Below, one piece after another: positions 40,381 through 50,217 of a stretch of 64,000 nt of DNA. Source of the DNA: Mycetocola saprophilus (lineage in GTDB: Bacteria > Actinomycetota > Actinomycetes > Actinomycetales > Microbacteriaceae); the NCBI RefSeq assembly GCF_000718085.1, contig NZ_JOEC01000002.1, forward strand, positions 434,001-498,000. Direction: 5' to 3'. The position numbers were made by a program, and so were the translations under genes. The first letter of the stretch is position 1; every line of letters starts with the position of its first letter. The notes under the pieces were generated by a model. That model saw nothing but the letters and a program-made list of their open reading frames with translations. It searched no databases and had not been told where the DNA came from.

Positions 40381-41019
40381 ATGGATCGGACGCTGGAGGA
40401 CCGGGTTGCGGCCGCCGTGCGCTCATGGGGCCGCTGGGTTCCGCGCTGGCAGCCGGGGGAGTCGCGTGCGCGCACCCGCCCGTGCCGGCTCTGTCTGGGT
40501 TCCCCGCTGCTGGGACATGCCGGACTGGACACCGACGTGCCCCACGCGGTGGGACACGCCCTGTCTACCCGACTCAAGCGCATCACCGATGCCGAGGTGG
40601 CCGATTACACCGAGAAAAACCTGCCGACACTGGCCGCCGAACTCGGTCGGGCCGAGGAGAGAACCCGGCGCAGCTATCGCCCGCAGGAGGGGCTGGATCC
40701 CGAATTTGAGGGGCTGCCGCTGGATCCCGAACCCGAACCGGGAGCACCATTCCTATTCACCCTGGCCGGACTCGCACGGGACAGCTCCCGGGATCTGCCC
40801 CCGCCGCCACCGCTCAGCGAGGAGGCCAAGGCGGCCCTGCGCATAGAGATTCGCCTGGCCGATGAGTGTGGGCAGCATGCGGTGGCCCTGATCGGTCGGG
40901 CCCTGGAGCAGTACCGTCCCGAGATTAGGCAGACGCTCGCGCGCCACGTGGAACCTCAGATCCAGGCACTCATGGCGGATCTTCAGCGGGAGCTCAATGT
41001 GCCCCCGCTTTCGGGCTAG
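40381..41019 (+). CDS. Protein of unknown function with a CxxC motif
   Basis: 212 residues, not recognised. Contains PCRLCLGSPLL (CxxC; possibly a half zinc site), a VGHALSTRLKRIT helix, a helical AEVADYTEKNLPTLAAELGRAEERTRR stretch, a Pro-rich centre and a C-terminal amphipathic helix region (about 140-205). It is predicted soluble. The ATG is preceded by only a weak binding site. It is followed by the str-operon promoter region. Confidence 0.6.
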   Translation: MDRTLEDRVAAAVRSWGRWVPRWQPGESRARTRPCRLCLGSPLLGHAGLDTDVPHAVGHALSTRLKRITDAEVADYTEKNLPTLAAELGRAEERTRRSYRPQEGLDPEFEGLPLDPEPEPGAPFLFTLAGLARDSSRDLPPPPPLSEEAKAALRIEIRLADECGQHAVALIGRALEQYRPEIRQTLARHVEPQIQALMADLQRELNVPPLSG

Positions 41020-41109
41020 GAACGCGTCCGCAGGGGGCCCGCTCAGGTCGGGCGTGTCATGGAGGGGCGGGAATCGGACACTTCCGCATGAATTCGCGCG
41101 AAAGTCCGT

Positions 41110-41138
41110 TTGACCCGAGCGTTATCCGGGCATAGAAT
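41110..41138 (+). promoter_or_regulatory. str operon promoter
   Basis: TTGACC (41110-41115), 17-bp spacer, TAGAAT (41133-41138): a near-consensus housekeeping promoter. It lies about 286 bases upstream of rpsL, giving a long leader (to 41423) that contains hairpin-forming stretches such as CCGAGAC-TC-GTCTCGG near 41348-41363. Confidence 0.8.
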
Positions 41139-41423
41139 CGAGGGGTGTGCGTTTTGGCGTGCCTGCTCAAAAAAATCCCCGGATTTTGAGGGAATTTACG
41201 TCGCCTCGTCACACACCCGGGTGCATCTGTTTCGATAGATGACCCCCACGGCATACCCACGGTTTATGGTCCGGCCTTTTTGGCGGACTGGTGGGTCATA
41301 TGAGACCGGGCCGAGCAATCGGAACGGACGAACATGTAGATACCGCCCCGAGACTCGTCTCGGAGTGGTCAATGCTAAAAACATGTCATTGCTGTCACCG
41401 TGCAGCACAAACAAGGAGAAGTA

Positions 41424-41798
41424 GTGCCAACTATTCAGCAGTTGGTCCGGAAGGGGCGTACGCCGAAGGTCACTAAGACCAAGGCTCCCGCTCTGAAGGC
41501 CAATCCCCAGCAGCGTGGTGTTTGCACCCGTGTGTACACCACCACCCCGAAGAAGCCGAACTCGGCGATGCGTAAGGTCGCTCGTGTGAAGCTCTCCAAC
41601 GGCACCGAGGTCACCGCCTACATTCCCGGCGAGGGCCACAACCTGCAGGAGCACTCGATGGTGCTCGTGCGCGGCGGTCGTGTTAAGGACCTCCCCGGTG
41701 TGCGTTACAAGATCGTTCGCGGCGCTCTCGACACTCAGGCAGTGAAGAACCGCAAGCAGGCTCGTAGCCGCTACGGCGCCAAGAAGGAGAAGAAGTAA
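41424..41798 (+). CDS. rpsL: 30S ribosomal protein S12
   Basis: 124 residues from a GTG start ([11 protein letters not shown]). [12 protein letters not shown] and [11 protein letters not shown] retain the Lys residues whose change gives streptomycin resistance, so the gene encodes a wild-type allele. AAGGAG lies six bases upstream. First gene of the str operon. Confidence 0.97.
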   Translation: MPTIQQLVRKGRTPKVTKTKAPALKANPQQRGVCTRVYTTTPKKPNSAMRKVARVKLSNGTEVTAYIPGEGHNLQEHSMVLVRGGRVKDLPGVRYKIVRGALDTQAVKNRKQARSRYGAKKEKK

Positions 41799-42268
41799 TG
41801 CCTCGTAAGGGACCCGCTCCGAAGCGCCCCGTCGTTGCCGATCCGGTATACGGCGCTCCGATCGTCAGCCAGCTCGTAAACAAGATCCTCGTCGATGGTA
41901 AGAAGTCCCTCGCCGAGCGCATCGTGTACGACGCACTGGCTGCCGTTTCCGCCAAGAACGGCCAGGACGCCGTTGTGACCCTGAAGAAGGCGCTCGACAA
42001 CGTGCGCCCGACTCTTGAGGTTCGCAGCCGTCGTGTTGGTGGTTCGACCTACCAGGTGCCGGTTGAGGTTAAGCCTCACCGTGCCAACACTCTCGCACTG
42101 CGCTGGCTCGTGTCCTACGCCAAGGGCCGCCGCGAGAAGACGATCATCGAGCGTCTCACCAACGAGATTCTGGATGCATCGAATGGTCTGGGCGCCGCTG
42201 TGAAGCGTCGTGAAGACACCCACAAGATGGCCGAGTCGAACCGGGCATTCGCTCACTACCGCTGGTAG
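41798..42268 (+). CDS. rpsG: 30S ribosomal protein S7
   Basis: 156 residues, [11 protein letters not shown] start, family blocks [11 protein letters not shown] and [20 protein letters not shown] at the C-terminus. Its ATG overlaps the rpsL stop by one base (TAATG), coupling translation. Nucleates 30S head assembly and can repress the str operon in other bacteria. Confidence 0.97.
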   Translation: MPRKGPAPKRPVVADPVYGAPIVSQLVNKILVDGKKSLAERIVYDALAAVSAKNGQDAVVTLKKALDNVRPTLEVRSRRVGGSTYQVPVEVKPHRANTLALRWLVSYAKGRREKTIIERLTNEILDASNGLGAAVKRREDTHKMAESNRAFAHYRW

Positions 42269-42363
42269 CGAGAGTTCCGTTCGCGGGCGGGCGGGATTTT
42301 TCCTGTCCGCCCGTGGATGGGCCCGAGTTCGGCTTCCCGACCTACTAAATATCGGAGGAACCC

Positions 42364-44478
42364 GTGGCACTTGACGTGCTCACCGACCTGAACAAGGTCC
42401 GCAACATTGGCATCATGGCGCACATCGATGCCGGTAAGACCACTACGACCGAGCGCATCCTTTTCTACACCGGTGTGAACCACAAGATCGGTGAGACCCA
42501 CGACGGCGGTGCCACCACCGACTGGATGGAGCAGGAGCAGGAGCGCGGCATCACGATCACGTCTGCCGCCGTGACCTGTTTCTGGAACAAGAACCAGATC
42601 AACATCATCGACACCCCCGGTCACGTTGACTTCACCGTTGAGGTGGAGCGCTCGCTCCGCGTCCTCGACGGCGCCGTCGCCGTGTTCGACGGCAAGGAGG
42701 GCGTTGAGCCCCAGTCCGAGACCGTGTGGCGTCAGGCTGACAAGTACAACGTTCCGCGTATCTGCTTCGTCAACAAGATGGACAAGCTGGGTGCTGACTT
42801 CTACTTCACCGTAGACACCATCGTCAACCGCCTGGGTGCCAAGCCGCTGGTTATCCAGCTGCCCATCGGCTCCGAGAGCGAGTTCGAGGGTGTTGTTGAC
42901 CTCGTCGAGATGAACGCTAAGACCTGGCGCGGAGACGCAAAGGGTGACGTTCAGATGGGCGCCAAGTACGCCACCGAGGAGATCCCCGAGGACCTCAAGG
43001 AGAAGGCTGCGGAATACCGCACCGCTCTGCTGGAGACCGTCGCCGAGACCGACGACGCCCTCATGGAGAAGTACTTCGGCGGCGAAGAGCTGACCATCGC
43101 CGAGATCAAGGGCGCGATCCGTAAGCTCACCGTTAACTCGGAGATCTACCCGGTTCTGTGTGGCTCGGCCTTCAAGAACCGTGGTGTGCAGCCGATGCTG
43201 GACGCCGTTGTTGACTACCTCCCCTCGCCGCTGGACGTTGGAGCCATCGAGGCTCGCGACGTGCGCGACGAAGAGGTCATCATCGAGCGCAAGCCCGACG
43301 CCTCGGAGCCCTTCGCGGCTCTGGCCTTCAAGGTTGCCGTGCACCCCTTCTTCGGTCGTCTGACCTACGTACGTGTCTACTCGGGTTCGGCTGAATCCGG
43401 TGAGGGCATCTACAACGCCACCAAGGGCAAGAAGGAGCGCATCGGAAAGATCTTCCAGATGCAGGCCAACAAGGAGCTCCCCGTTGACCGCGTTACCGCT
43501 GGTCACATCTACGCCGTGATCGGTCTGAAGGACACCACCACCGGTGACACCCTGACCGACCCGAACAACCAGGTTGTTCTGGAGTCGATGACCTTCCCCG
43601 AGCCCGTCATTGAGGTTGCAATTGAGCCCAAGACCAAGGCCGACCAGGAGAAGCTCGGTACCGCTATCCAGAAGCTGGCTGAAGAGGACCCGACCTTCCG
43701 GGTTGAGCTCAACCAGGAGACCGGTCAGACCGTCATCAAGGGTATGGGTGAGCTTCACCTGGACATCCTCGTTGACCGTATGAAGCGCGAGTTCAAGGTT
43801 GAGGCCAACGTGGGTAAGCCCCAGGTTGCCTTCCGTGAGACCATCCGTCGCACGGTTGACAAGCACGACTACACCCACAAGAAGCAGACCGGTGGATCCG
43901 GTCAGTTCGCGAAGATCCAGTTCGGCATCGAGCCGATCGAGGTCACCGAGGACACCATCTACGAGTTCGACAACAAGGTCACCGGTGGCCGTATTCCGCG
44001 TGAGTACATCCCCTCGGTTGACGCCGGATTCAAGGATGCGCTTCAGGTTGGTGTGCTCGCCGGCTACCCCGTCGTGGGTGTCAAGGCGAACCTGCTTGAC
44101 GGTGCCGCGCACGACGTCGACTCCTCGGAGATGGCGTTCAAGATTGCGGGCTCGATGGGTATGAAGGAGGCTCTGCGCAAGGCGAACCCCGTCCTGCTCG
44201 AGCCGCTCATGGCCGTTGAGGTCCGTACCCCCGAAGAGTACATGGGTGACGTTATTGGTGACCTGAACTCTCGTCGTGGACAGATTTCTTCGATGGAGGA
44301 CGCCTCCGGTGTGAAGGTTATTCGCGCCGCTGTTCCGCTTTCGGAGATGTTCGGATACGTCGGTGACCTGCGCTCGAAGACCTCGGGTCGCGCCGTCTAC
44401 TCGATGACTTTCGAAAGCTATGCTGAGGTCCCCAAGGCTGTTGCCGAGGAGATCATTCAGAAGAACCAGGGCGAATAG
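42364..44478 (+). CDS. fusA: Elongation factor G
   Basis: 704 residues from a GTG start with GGAGGA upstream. G1 AHIDAGKT (19-26), [17 protein letters not shown], and the domain IV loop region are present. Translocase GTPase of the ribosome. A GC-rich hairpin in the 95-base gap after rpsG may be an mRNA processing or pause site. No fusidic acid type change was assessed. Confidence 0.97.
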   Translation: MALDVLTDLNKVRNIGIMAHIDAGKTTTTERILFYTGVNHKIGETHDGGATTDWMEQEQERGITITSAAVTCFWNKNQINIIDTPGHVDFTVEVERSLRVLDGAVAVFDGKEGVEPQSETVWRQADKYNVPRICFVNKMDKLGADFYFTVDTIVNRLGAKPLVIQLPIGSESEFEGVVDLVEMNAKTWRGDAKGDVQMGAKYATEEIPEDLKEKAAEYRTALLETVAETDDALMEKYFGGEELTIAEIKGAIRKLTVNSEIYPVLCGSAFKNRGVQPMLDAVVDYLPSPLDVGAIEARDVRDEEVIIERKPDASEPFAALAFKVAVHPFFGRLTYVRVYSGSAESGEGIYNATKGKKERIGKIFQMQANKELPVDRVTAGHIYAVIGLKDTTTGDTLTDPNNQVVLESMTFPEPVIEVAIEPKTKADQEKLGTAIQKLAEEDPTFRVELNQETGQTVIKGMGELHLDILVDRMKREFKVEANVGKPQVAFRETIRRTVDKHDYTHKKQTGGSGQFAKIQFGIEPIEVTEDTIYEFDNKVTGGRIPREYIPSVDAGFKDALQVGVLAGYPVVGVKANLLDGAAHDVDSSEMAFKIAGSMGMKEALRKANPVLLEPLMAVEVRTPEEYMGDVIGDLNSRRGQISSMEDASGVKVIRAAVPLSEMFGYVGDLRSKTSGRAVYSMTFESYAEVPKAVAEEIIQKNQGE

Positions 44479-44492
44479 CCCCTGCGCTGCCT

Positions 44493-44535
44493 GGCGCGTC
44501 GTCGCTGACCTACGCTACATTTGCGACGACGCGCC
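44493..44535 (+). terminator. Large hairpin between fusA and tuf
   Basis: GGCGCGTCGTCGC pairs perfectly with GCGACGACGCGCC (13 bp) around a 17-base loop. No T run follows, so it may be a processing or partial attenuator signal. Confidence 0.55.
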
Positions 44536-44636
44536 GGGACACCGGCGAAACCTAGTAACATATATTGACAATCCCTGTGGTGTGCCGCGTGCAATCCAGC
44601 GCGTGAACACATTGCACAAGTCCTGAGGAGGACCCA

Positions 44637-45830
44637 GTGGCTAAGGCCAAGTTCGAGCGGACCAAGCCGCACGTAAACATCGGAACCATCGGTCACGTTG
44701 ACCACGGTAAGACCACCCTTACCGCGGCCATCTCGAAGGTTCTGGCTGACACCTACCCGTCGGCAACCAACGTTCAGCGCGACTTCGCTACCATCGACTC
44801 CGCTCCCGAGGAGCGTCAGCGTGGTATCACGATCAACATCTCCCACGTGGAGTACGAGACCGAGAAGCGTCACTACGCACACGTTGACGCCCCGGGTCAC
44901 GCCGACTACATCAAGAACATGATCACCGGTGCCGCTCAGATGGATGGCGCAATCCTCGTGGTTGCCGCTACCGACGGTCCGATGGCTCAGACCCGTGAGC
45001 ACGTTCTGCTCGCCAAGCAGGTTGGTGTTCCCTACCTGCTCGTCGCACTGAACAAGTCCGACATGGTTGAGGACGAGGAGATCCTGGAGCTCGTTGAGCT
45101 CGAGGTTCGCGAGCTGCTCTCCAGCCAGAGCTTCGATGGCGACGACGCTCCGGTCGTGCGCGTTTCGGCTCTGAAGGCCCTCGAGGGCGACGAGAAGTGG
45201 GTCGGCCAGATCCTCGAGCTCATGAAGGCTGTTGACGAGAACATTCCGGACCCGGTTCGTGACCGCGACAAGCCCTTCCTGATGCCCGTTGAGGACGTCT
45301 TCACCATCACCGGTCGTGGAACCGTTGTGACCGGCCGCGCCGAGCGTGGAACCCTCGCCATCAACTCCGAGGTTGAGATCGTTGGACTGCGTCCGACCGT
45401 CAAGACCACCGTGACTGGTATCGAGATGTTCCACAAGCAGCTCGACGAGGCATGGGCCGGCGAGAACTGTGGTCTGCTGCTCCGCGGTACCAAGCGCGAA
45501 GACGTAGAGCGCGGTCAGGTTATCGTGAAGCCGGGTTCGGTTACCCCGCACACCAACTTCGAGGGCACCGCCTACATCCTGTCCAAGGATGAGGGTGGCC
45601 GTCACAACCCGTTCTACGCGAACTACCGCCCGCAGTTCTACTTCCGCACCACCGACGTGACCGGCGTCATCACCCTCCCCGAGGGTGTCGAGCTGGTTCT
45701 CCCCGGTGACACCGTGGACATGACCGTTGAGCTGATCCAGCCCATCGCCATGGAAGAGGGCCTCGGCTTCGCAATCCGTGAGGGTGGCCGCACCGTTGGT
45801 GCCGGTACCGTCACCTCGATCACCAAGTAA
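44637..45830 (+). CDS. tuf: Elongation factor Tu
   Basis: 397 residues from a GTG start with GAGGAGG upstream. GHVDHGKT (19-26), [13 protein letters not shown] and the C-terminal domains are complete. Delivers aminoacyl-tRNA to the ribosome. A candidate additional -35 (TTGACA, 44565-44570) lies between the hairpin and the gene, so tuf may have its own promoter. Perfect terminator at 45865. Confidence 0.97.
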   Translation: MAKAKFERTKPHVNIGTIGHVDHGKTTLTAAISKVLADTYPSATNVQRDFATIDSAPEERQRGITINISHVEYETEKRHYAHVDAPGHADYIKNMITGAAQMDGAILVVAATDGPMAQTREHVLLAKQVGVPYLLVALNKSDMVEDEEILELVELEVRELLSSQSFDGDDAPVVRVSALKALEGDEKWVGQILELMKAVDENIPDPVRDRDKPFLMPVEDVFTITGRGTVVTGRAERGTLAINSEVEIVGLRPTVKTTVTGIEMFHKQLDEAWAGENCGLLLRGTKREDVERGQVIVKPGSVTPHTNFEGTAYILSKDEGGRHNPFYANYRPQFYFRTTDVTGVITLPEGVELVLPGDTVDMTVELIQPIAMEEGLGFAIREGGRTVGAGTVTSITK

Positions 45831-45864
45831 TTTCGGTTACTTTCTGATCTAGCGACTAGCTAAA

Positions 45865-45900
45865 CAAAACCCCCGCAGACTTCGGTCTGCGGGGGTTTTG
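45865..45900 (+). terminator. str operon/tuf terminator
   Basis: CAAAACCCCCGCAGAC-TTCG-GTCTGCGGGGGTTTTG: a perfect 16-bp stem closed by a TTCG tetraloop. Confidence 0.95.
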
Positions 45901-46045
45901 TGATTCCCGGTGACCTCCGGAAGCCCACCCGGCTCAATCCGAATTCCCAACCAATCACAGTCGTATCGCCAGCCAAAATCCAAGTCCTCGGCCTACCGTG
46001 AGGAAATTCGGTGAGTCGCCGGGTAAACACACTGGGAGGTTTGGA

Positions 46046-46348
46046 ATGACAAAACATACGGATCGCGTTGAATCCGCGGCAAATGAAAGCAACAATGATG
46101 TGCTGGGGCTGCAACCCGATACACAGGGCGAAGACGGTATCCCCACGCTGAGTACGCCGCTCACGGTGCTCCCGCTCGCGGCCTTTGCATTTTGCCAGGC
46201 GATGGGTATGCCCTCCAAGGGCGGCCAACCACCGCTGCCGCGGCGCAACACAAAACGAGCGTTCACAGAAGCTGCGATAGCCAGCGCCGGAGCGAGCTAC
46301 GCAGAGATTCTTGCAGCGACCCATCGAGGGCCGAACGAGGCAACCTGA
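46046..46348 (+). CDS. 100-residue candidate precursor peptide of an Sdp-like/SecA-linked system
   Basis: Not recognised as a named family. Polar N-terminal half (residues 1-30; Asp, Asn, Gln, Glu-rich, no basic signal peptide), then a hydrophobic stretch (about 38-54, with one Cys at 50), a Pro/Gly/Arg region (58-71, ending RRNTKR) and an Ala-rich C-terminus. A leader-core layout for a matured peptide is plausible. GGAGG at 46035-46039 precedes the ATG. It is followed, with one-base stop-start overlap, by three coupled genes for membrane proteins and a SecA-like ATPase, consistent with being their substrate. Confidence 0.6.
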   Translation: MTKHTDRVESAANESNNDVLGLQPDTQGEDGIPTLSTPLTVLPLAAFAFCQAMGMPSKGGQPPLPRRNTKRAFTEAAIASAGASYAEILAATHRGPNEAT

Positions 46349-47223
46349 TGATGAGGCGAATAGAGGGGGCAAACCCTCGGAGAAAAGGGCAAACATCCGA
46401 TCCCTCGGGACGCAGGATGCTCAGCCATGTATCGCGTTTGTCGCAGCTCTGTATCGCGCTCGGTTCACTCGAGCAAATGTCGCCGGCGGGGCGAAAGGTG
46501 GAATCAGGGCTGCTCGCGTGGCCAGTCATGCGGATGAAGTCACCACGAATTGCCGAAATCCCCGGAATGGATTCGATCATGGGTCCGGGAGGCGACCGGA
46601 TCGCAAATTGGGCGATGCTCGCGATTGCTCCCGTGTTGTCTTTTGCTTCGCGTCAAACCCTTCTGACGCGCGGGCTGCGGACCGTTCAGCTGTTGGCACT
46701 TGTGCGACAGAATACTCGGGTAGGTGCGCTCGGGAGGGACGGTTCGGATCACGCAACTATAGTTGTACAACTGCTGCTCACTATCGCGGAGCATGTGGGC
46801 ACCAACGCCGTTGTCCAACGTCGGATCGGTTACGCCCTGGGATTGCACGGTCTCTTTGCATATTCGGTATCCGGCGTATCGAAGCTGGCGTCATCGTCTT
46901 GGCGACGGGGAGCCGCACTGTCGGATTCGTTGCGAACCGTGAACTATGGGCACGCCCGGTTCTTTAAATTCTTAGAATCACATTCGAGACTTCGACTCAT
47001 TGCCGCAAGGGCCGTTATTGCCGGTGAAACTCTGGCGGTATCCATCCTGTTTTTGCCGCCCCGGGTGAGAATAGCGTACCTACTTGCGTTGGTGACCCTC
47101 CACCTAGGAATTGCATACTTTATGGGGTTGAACCGGTTCCTCTGGGCCTTTCTCGCCTTTCACCCGGCAATTGAATTCACGGCGCAGGGGTTTACCGCGG
47201 CTCGCCAACGTAGGCGTAAATGA
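46348..47223 (+). CDS. HTTM/SdpB-like multi-pass membrane protein
   Basis: 291 residues with several membrane helices. The region about 150-290 matches HTTM (vitamin K-dependent carboxylase-like) proteins and SdpB: RIGYALGLHGLFAYSVSGVSKLA, WRRGAALSDSLRTVNYGH, HLGIAYFMGLNRFLWAFLAFHP. Its first Met overlaps the stop of the peptide gene (TGATG) and it overlaps the next gene by 4 bp. In Sdp systems SdpB is needed to mature a secreted toxin; here the peptide is probably the substrate. A second Met at 46351 is an equal start. Confidence 0.72.
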   Translation: MMRRIEGANPRRKGQTSDPSGRRMLSHVSRLSQLCIALGSLEQMSPAGRKVESGLLAWPVMRMKSPRIAEIPGMDSIMGPGGDRIANWAMLAIAPVLSFASRQTLLTRGLRTVQLLALVRQNTRVGALGRDGSDHATIVVQLLLTIAEHVGTNAVVQRRIGYALGLHGLFAYSVSGVSKLASSSWRRGAALSDSLRTVNYGHARFFKFLESHSRLRLIAARAVIAGETLAVSILFLPPRVRIAYLLALVTLHLGIAYFMGLNRFLWAFLAFHPAIEFTAQGFTAARQRRRK

Positions 47224-47762
47224 TGAGGTGGCACGCCAGACAATTCGTCGTGGTGACGTTGTCGACCATGTGGGCAATGATGACGGTGCTGCAACAGTTT
47301 CCGCGCATGCGCCCGATCGTGAGGATATTTGATCCGCTTTCCACGTTCACGCCCGTCTGGACATTTTTCGCCCCACGGCCCGCAAATTCCGACTTTTACC
47401 TGTTGAAAAGGGAGAAAGACGATGTCAATACAGAAACGGTTTGGACAGCAGCGGTCCAATATCAAGGGTTTCGCTGGTGGCACTGTCTCTATAATCCCGG
47501 ACAACGTGCGGAGAAGGCCCTATTTGATACCTGCCAAGAACTACTCATTACTGCCCAGGTCGGTACAAGCTTGACGACGCTGCAGTCGGTGCCGAGTTAT
47601 CTTGCCGTTCTCAACTTTGTATCAAATCACCTGAGCTACGCCCGGGGCACTACCCAGATCCAATTCATGATTGTGCTTGACCCTGGTCACAGTTACGAAG
47701 ATGTGAAACCGCGCGTGCTTTTCACCTCCCAGTGGCATCGACGTGATCGTGACGCTTCATGA
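47220..47762 (+). CDS. DUF5819/SdpA-like membrane protein
   Basis: 180 residues. One N-terminal membrane helix (about residues 8-27) and a soluble outer domain with the typical WTFFAPRPANSDFYLLKRE block (47-64), then TETVW and a WWHCLYNPGQRAEKAL stretch. The same arrangement occurs in DUF5819 proteins and in SdpA, encoded next to HTTM/SdpB-type genes. It starts in the stop of the HTTM gene (ATGA) and ends in the start of the SecA-like gene (ATGA). Probably acts with the HTTM protein in the membrane. Confidence 0.7.
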   Translation: MMRWHARQFVVVTLSTMWAMMTVLQQFPRMRPIVRIFDPLSTFTPVWTFFAPRPANSDFYLLKREKDDVNTETVWTAAVQYQGFRWWHCLYNPGQRAEKALFDTCQELLITAQVGTSLTTLQSVPSYLAVLNFVSNHLSYARGTTQIQFMIVLDPGHSYEDVKPRVLFTSQWHRRDRDAS

Positions 47763-50077
47763 GAATTCAGGCAATTGCGGAACTGCGGGCACGGCTCTCG
47801 AGCGACGGACCGGTGAGTTCTGCGCGTATCTACCTCAACCTCGCCCGAGATGCTGCCCGCTGGGAGCAAAAGCTCCGCGACACGGACCATCAGGTTTTCC
47901 ACGAGCAAGCTCTCGGTAGATTCACCAGGGGCCACGAACTCTCTACCGGGGTCTCCGGATTTGAGCTGGCGGTGCTGCGGGAGGTCGCGCGGCGAGTCCT
48001 GGGAGTGCGAGCCTCCGAGGGGCAGCTTGCGGCAACGGCCGCAATGGTTGCCGGGGTGAGCGTCGAACTGGATACCGGCGAGGGGAAGACTCTCGTCGGT
48101 GCGTTCACCGCCTGTGCGATGTTTGCCCGAGGCCATAGCGTCCACATTTTGACAACAAACGATTATCTGGCGGCGCGGGATAGTGGGAGCATGGTCGCGC
48201 TGTTTCGATTCCTGCGGGTTGGTTCGGCACACATATCATCGCTCACTCCGCACCGGGAGCGAGCGGATGCATACCTCAAGGATGTCGTTTACGCGCCCCT
48301 ACATGAGGTTGGGTATGACCTCCTTCGGGACAGGGTCGCCGAGCGAGTCGAGGACAGGGTTCGGCCCGTTTGCGATGCGGTCATTCTTGACGAGGCCGAT
48401 GCGCTCATCATTGATGCCGGTGCCTCGCCTCTTGTCATAGCGCGGGACGACGCCACTCCGATGAGCCTCATTCATGATGTGACAGCGGTCATCAACGACC
48501 TCCGGGATGTTGTCCACTATCGAATCGCCCCAGACAAAACAAGTGTCGTACTCACCGAGCAGGGGGTACACGAAATTGAGACTCGATTGAGAGTGCCAAA
48601 TCTCTATCGTGATGACGCGAGAGACATCCTTGCGTATGTGCACGCAGCGCTTAGTGCGGCGGCACTACTCGAGCGGGGGAGGGACTATCTCGTGCGGGAC
48701 GGGCGCATCGAGCTCATTAACACCTCGCTCGGGAGAATCGCGCATCAGCATCGCTACCCGGATGGGCTGCAACTGGCGGTCGAGTCGAAGGAGGGTGTGC
48801 CCCTGAGCCGCACGGGCACCGTTCTCGACGCCATCTCGGTCCACGGCATCATCAGTGCCTACACACGTCCGGTAGGCATGAGTGGCACCCTTCGCCTGGT
48901 GTCTTTAGACCTGATGGATCATTATGGAATGCCCGTTACGCGGATGGAGCCGGAGAAGGCCGTCGCACGGATCGATCAACCAGATCTGATTTTTCGTACC
49001 GGTAACGAGCAGCTTGAAGCCTGCGTGAGGATGGTAAAGCTCGCCCTGGAACGAGGGCAGCCGGTCTTGATTGGAACCGCGAGTATCCCCGACTCGGAGT
49101 GGCTCGGAGGGCGGTTGCGTGCAGTTGGGTTGACCCCGGTTGTGCTCAATGCACGCAATGACTCCGAAGAAGCCAGCGTCATTGGTCAAGCCGGGAAGGA
49201 AGGCAGACTGACCGTTTCTACCCAGATCTCGGGACGAGGTGCGGATATCGTTCTGGGCGGTGGTGATCCCGAAGAACGGCAGCGAGTACTCGAACATGGC
49301 GGCTTGCTGGTCATCGCGTTGACCCGCTACCAGTCACGACGGATCGATGCTCAACTCCGCGGGCGAGCTGGACGGCGAGGAGACCCCGGACATACCCGGG
49401 CGATACTGAGCCTGGAAGATCCGCAGGTTCAAGGTTTTGCACCGAAGAGCCTCTTGTCCCGAGCCGAGGCTGATGGGGAATCCGCGGGGGGACGAGCGGG
49501 CCGAATAGCGATCGTCGCGGCGCAACGAGCCAGCGAGTATCGGCATCTCGACCGGCATCGAGATGTGATCGCGTATGGGAAACTCCTGGCCGAGCAGAGA
49601 GCCGTGATCCTGCTGGTTCGCGAGGAGCTTTTGGCGGGGAGTTGCGAGGCATTTGATCGATACGTTGCCCGGACCGCAGCAAACAACTCGGAGCATTTCA
49701 CACACGGACCTGTCGATCCGCGCGTTCTCCTGCGATGCGTCGATCTTGAGTGGAGTGCGTATTTGGCCGAGGTGAGTATTATCCGAGATAGCGCGCATCT
49801 TTTTGCCCTGGAGGGGAAAAGCCCGCTCGCACAATACAACCTCATCCTCGGCGGCATGTTTGAGCGCTATTGGGAGTCTGTGCGGGAAAGGACCACACGG
49901 GCCCACGCCGAAATCTCGAATGGCTACGGGACAACGTACTCAGGCCCGCCTTCGACCGACCCTTCCATCTGGACCTATCTTCTTGAAAGTGATCCCTATG
50001 GGAGTACCCTGGGGCGGTTTATCACGAACCTCCGTGCGCGTGGCGCGCGCCGGGCCACGGACAGGAGTGACCGATGA
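47759..50077 (+). CDS. SecA-like preprotein translocase ATPase
   Basis: 772 residues, shorter than the housekeeping SecA. Walker A DTGEGKT (105-111), TTNDYLAARD (132-141), VYAPLHEVGYDLLRD (177-191), Walker B DEAD (211-214) in DEADALIIDAGASPLVI, then GRGADIVLGG and QLRGRAGRRGDPG of NBD2, with helical HSD-like segments after it. The C-terminal zinc/SecB-binding tail (CxCxSGxxxxxC) is missing. It resembles actinobacterial accessory SecA2 proteins, but is fused by operon to the HTTM/SdpA-like genes. Export of the peptide is inferred. Confidence 0.85.
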   Translation: MRIQAIAELRARLSSDGPVSSARIYLNLARDAARWEQKLRDTDHQVFHEQALGRFTRGHELSTGVSGFELAVLREVARRVLGVRASEGQLAATAAMVAGVSVELDTGEGKTLVGAFTACAMFARGHSVHILTTNDYLAARDSGSMVALFRFLRVGSAHISSLTPHRERADAYLKDVVYAPLHEVGYDLLRDRVAERVEDRVRPVCDAVILDEADALIIDAGASPLVIARDDATPMSLIHDVTAVINDLRDVVHYRIAPDKTSVVLTEQGVHEIETRLRVPNLYRDDARDILAYVHAALSAAALLERGRDYLVRDGRIELINTSLGRIAHQHRYPDGLQLAVESKEGVPLSRTGTVLDAISVHGIISAYTRPVGMSGTLRLVSLDLMDHYGMPVTRMEPEKAVARIDQPDLIFRTGNEQLEACVRMVKLALERGQPVLIGTASIPDSEWLGGRLRAVGLTPVVLNARNDSEEASVIGQAGKEGRLTVSTQISGRGADIVLGGGDPEERQRVLEHGGLLVIALTRYQSRRIDAQLRGRAGRRGDPGHTRAILSLEDPQVQGFAPKSLLSRAEADGESAGGRAGRIAIVAAQRASEYRHLDRHRDVIAYGKLLAEQRAVILLVREELLAGSCEAFDRYVARTAANNSEHFTHGPVDPRVLLRCVDLEWSAYLAEVSIIRDSAHLFALEGKSPLAQYNLILGGMFERYWESVRERTTRAHAEISNGYGTTYSGPPSTDPSIWTYLLESDPYGSTLGRFITNLRARGARRATDRSDR

Positions 50078-50217
50078 GTCGGGGCTGTGCCTCGCGGAGC
50101 CTCGGCCGGCATCCCCGAATGGGGGTCAGTGGAGCGGTTGTATGTCGAGCGGGTGCGCGCGAGAATAATCGCACGCCGCCACTTTCGCGGCCGCTCGCGA
50201 ATGCAAGGGGAAATGCA

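Noticed and set aside
42256..44112. Long minus-strand frame opposite fusA
   Set aside because: Antisense shadow with strong third-position GC bias of the plus-strand gene.
44565..44595. Perfect TTGACA -35 upstream of tuf
   Set aside because: The best -10 (TGCAAT) is 19 bp away and poor, so I did not list it as a separate promoter; noted under tuf.
50074..50217. In-frame N-terminal extension of the small helical gene, starting in the SecA-like stop
   Set aside because: The extension is Arg/Pro/Ser-rich without similarity, while the ATG at 50218 has a good AAGGGG site. The ATGA overlap is probably chance, though coupling cannot be excluded.
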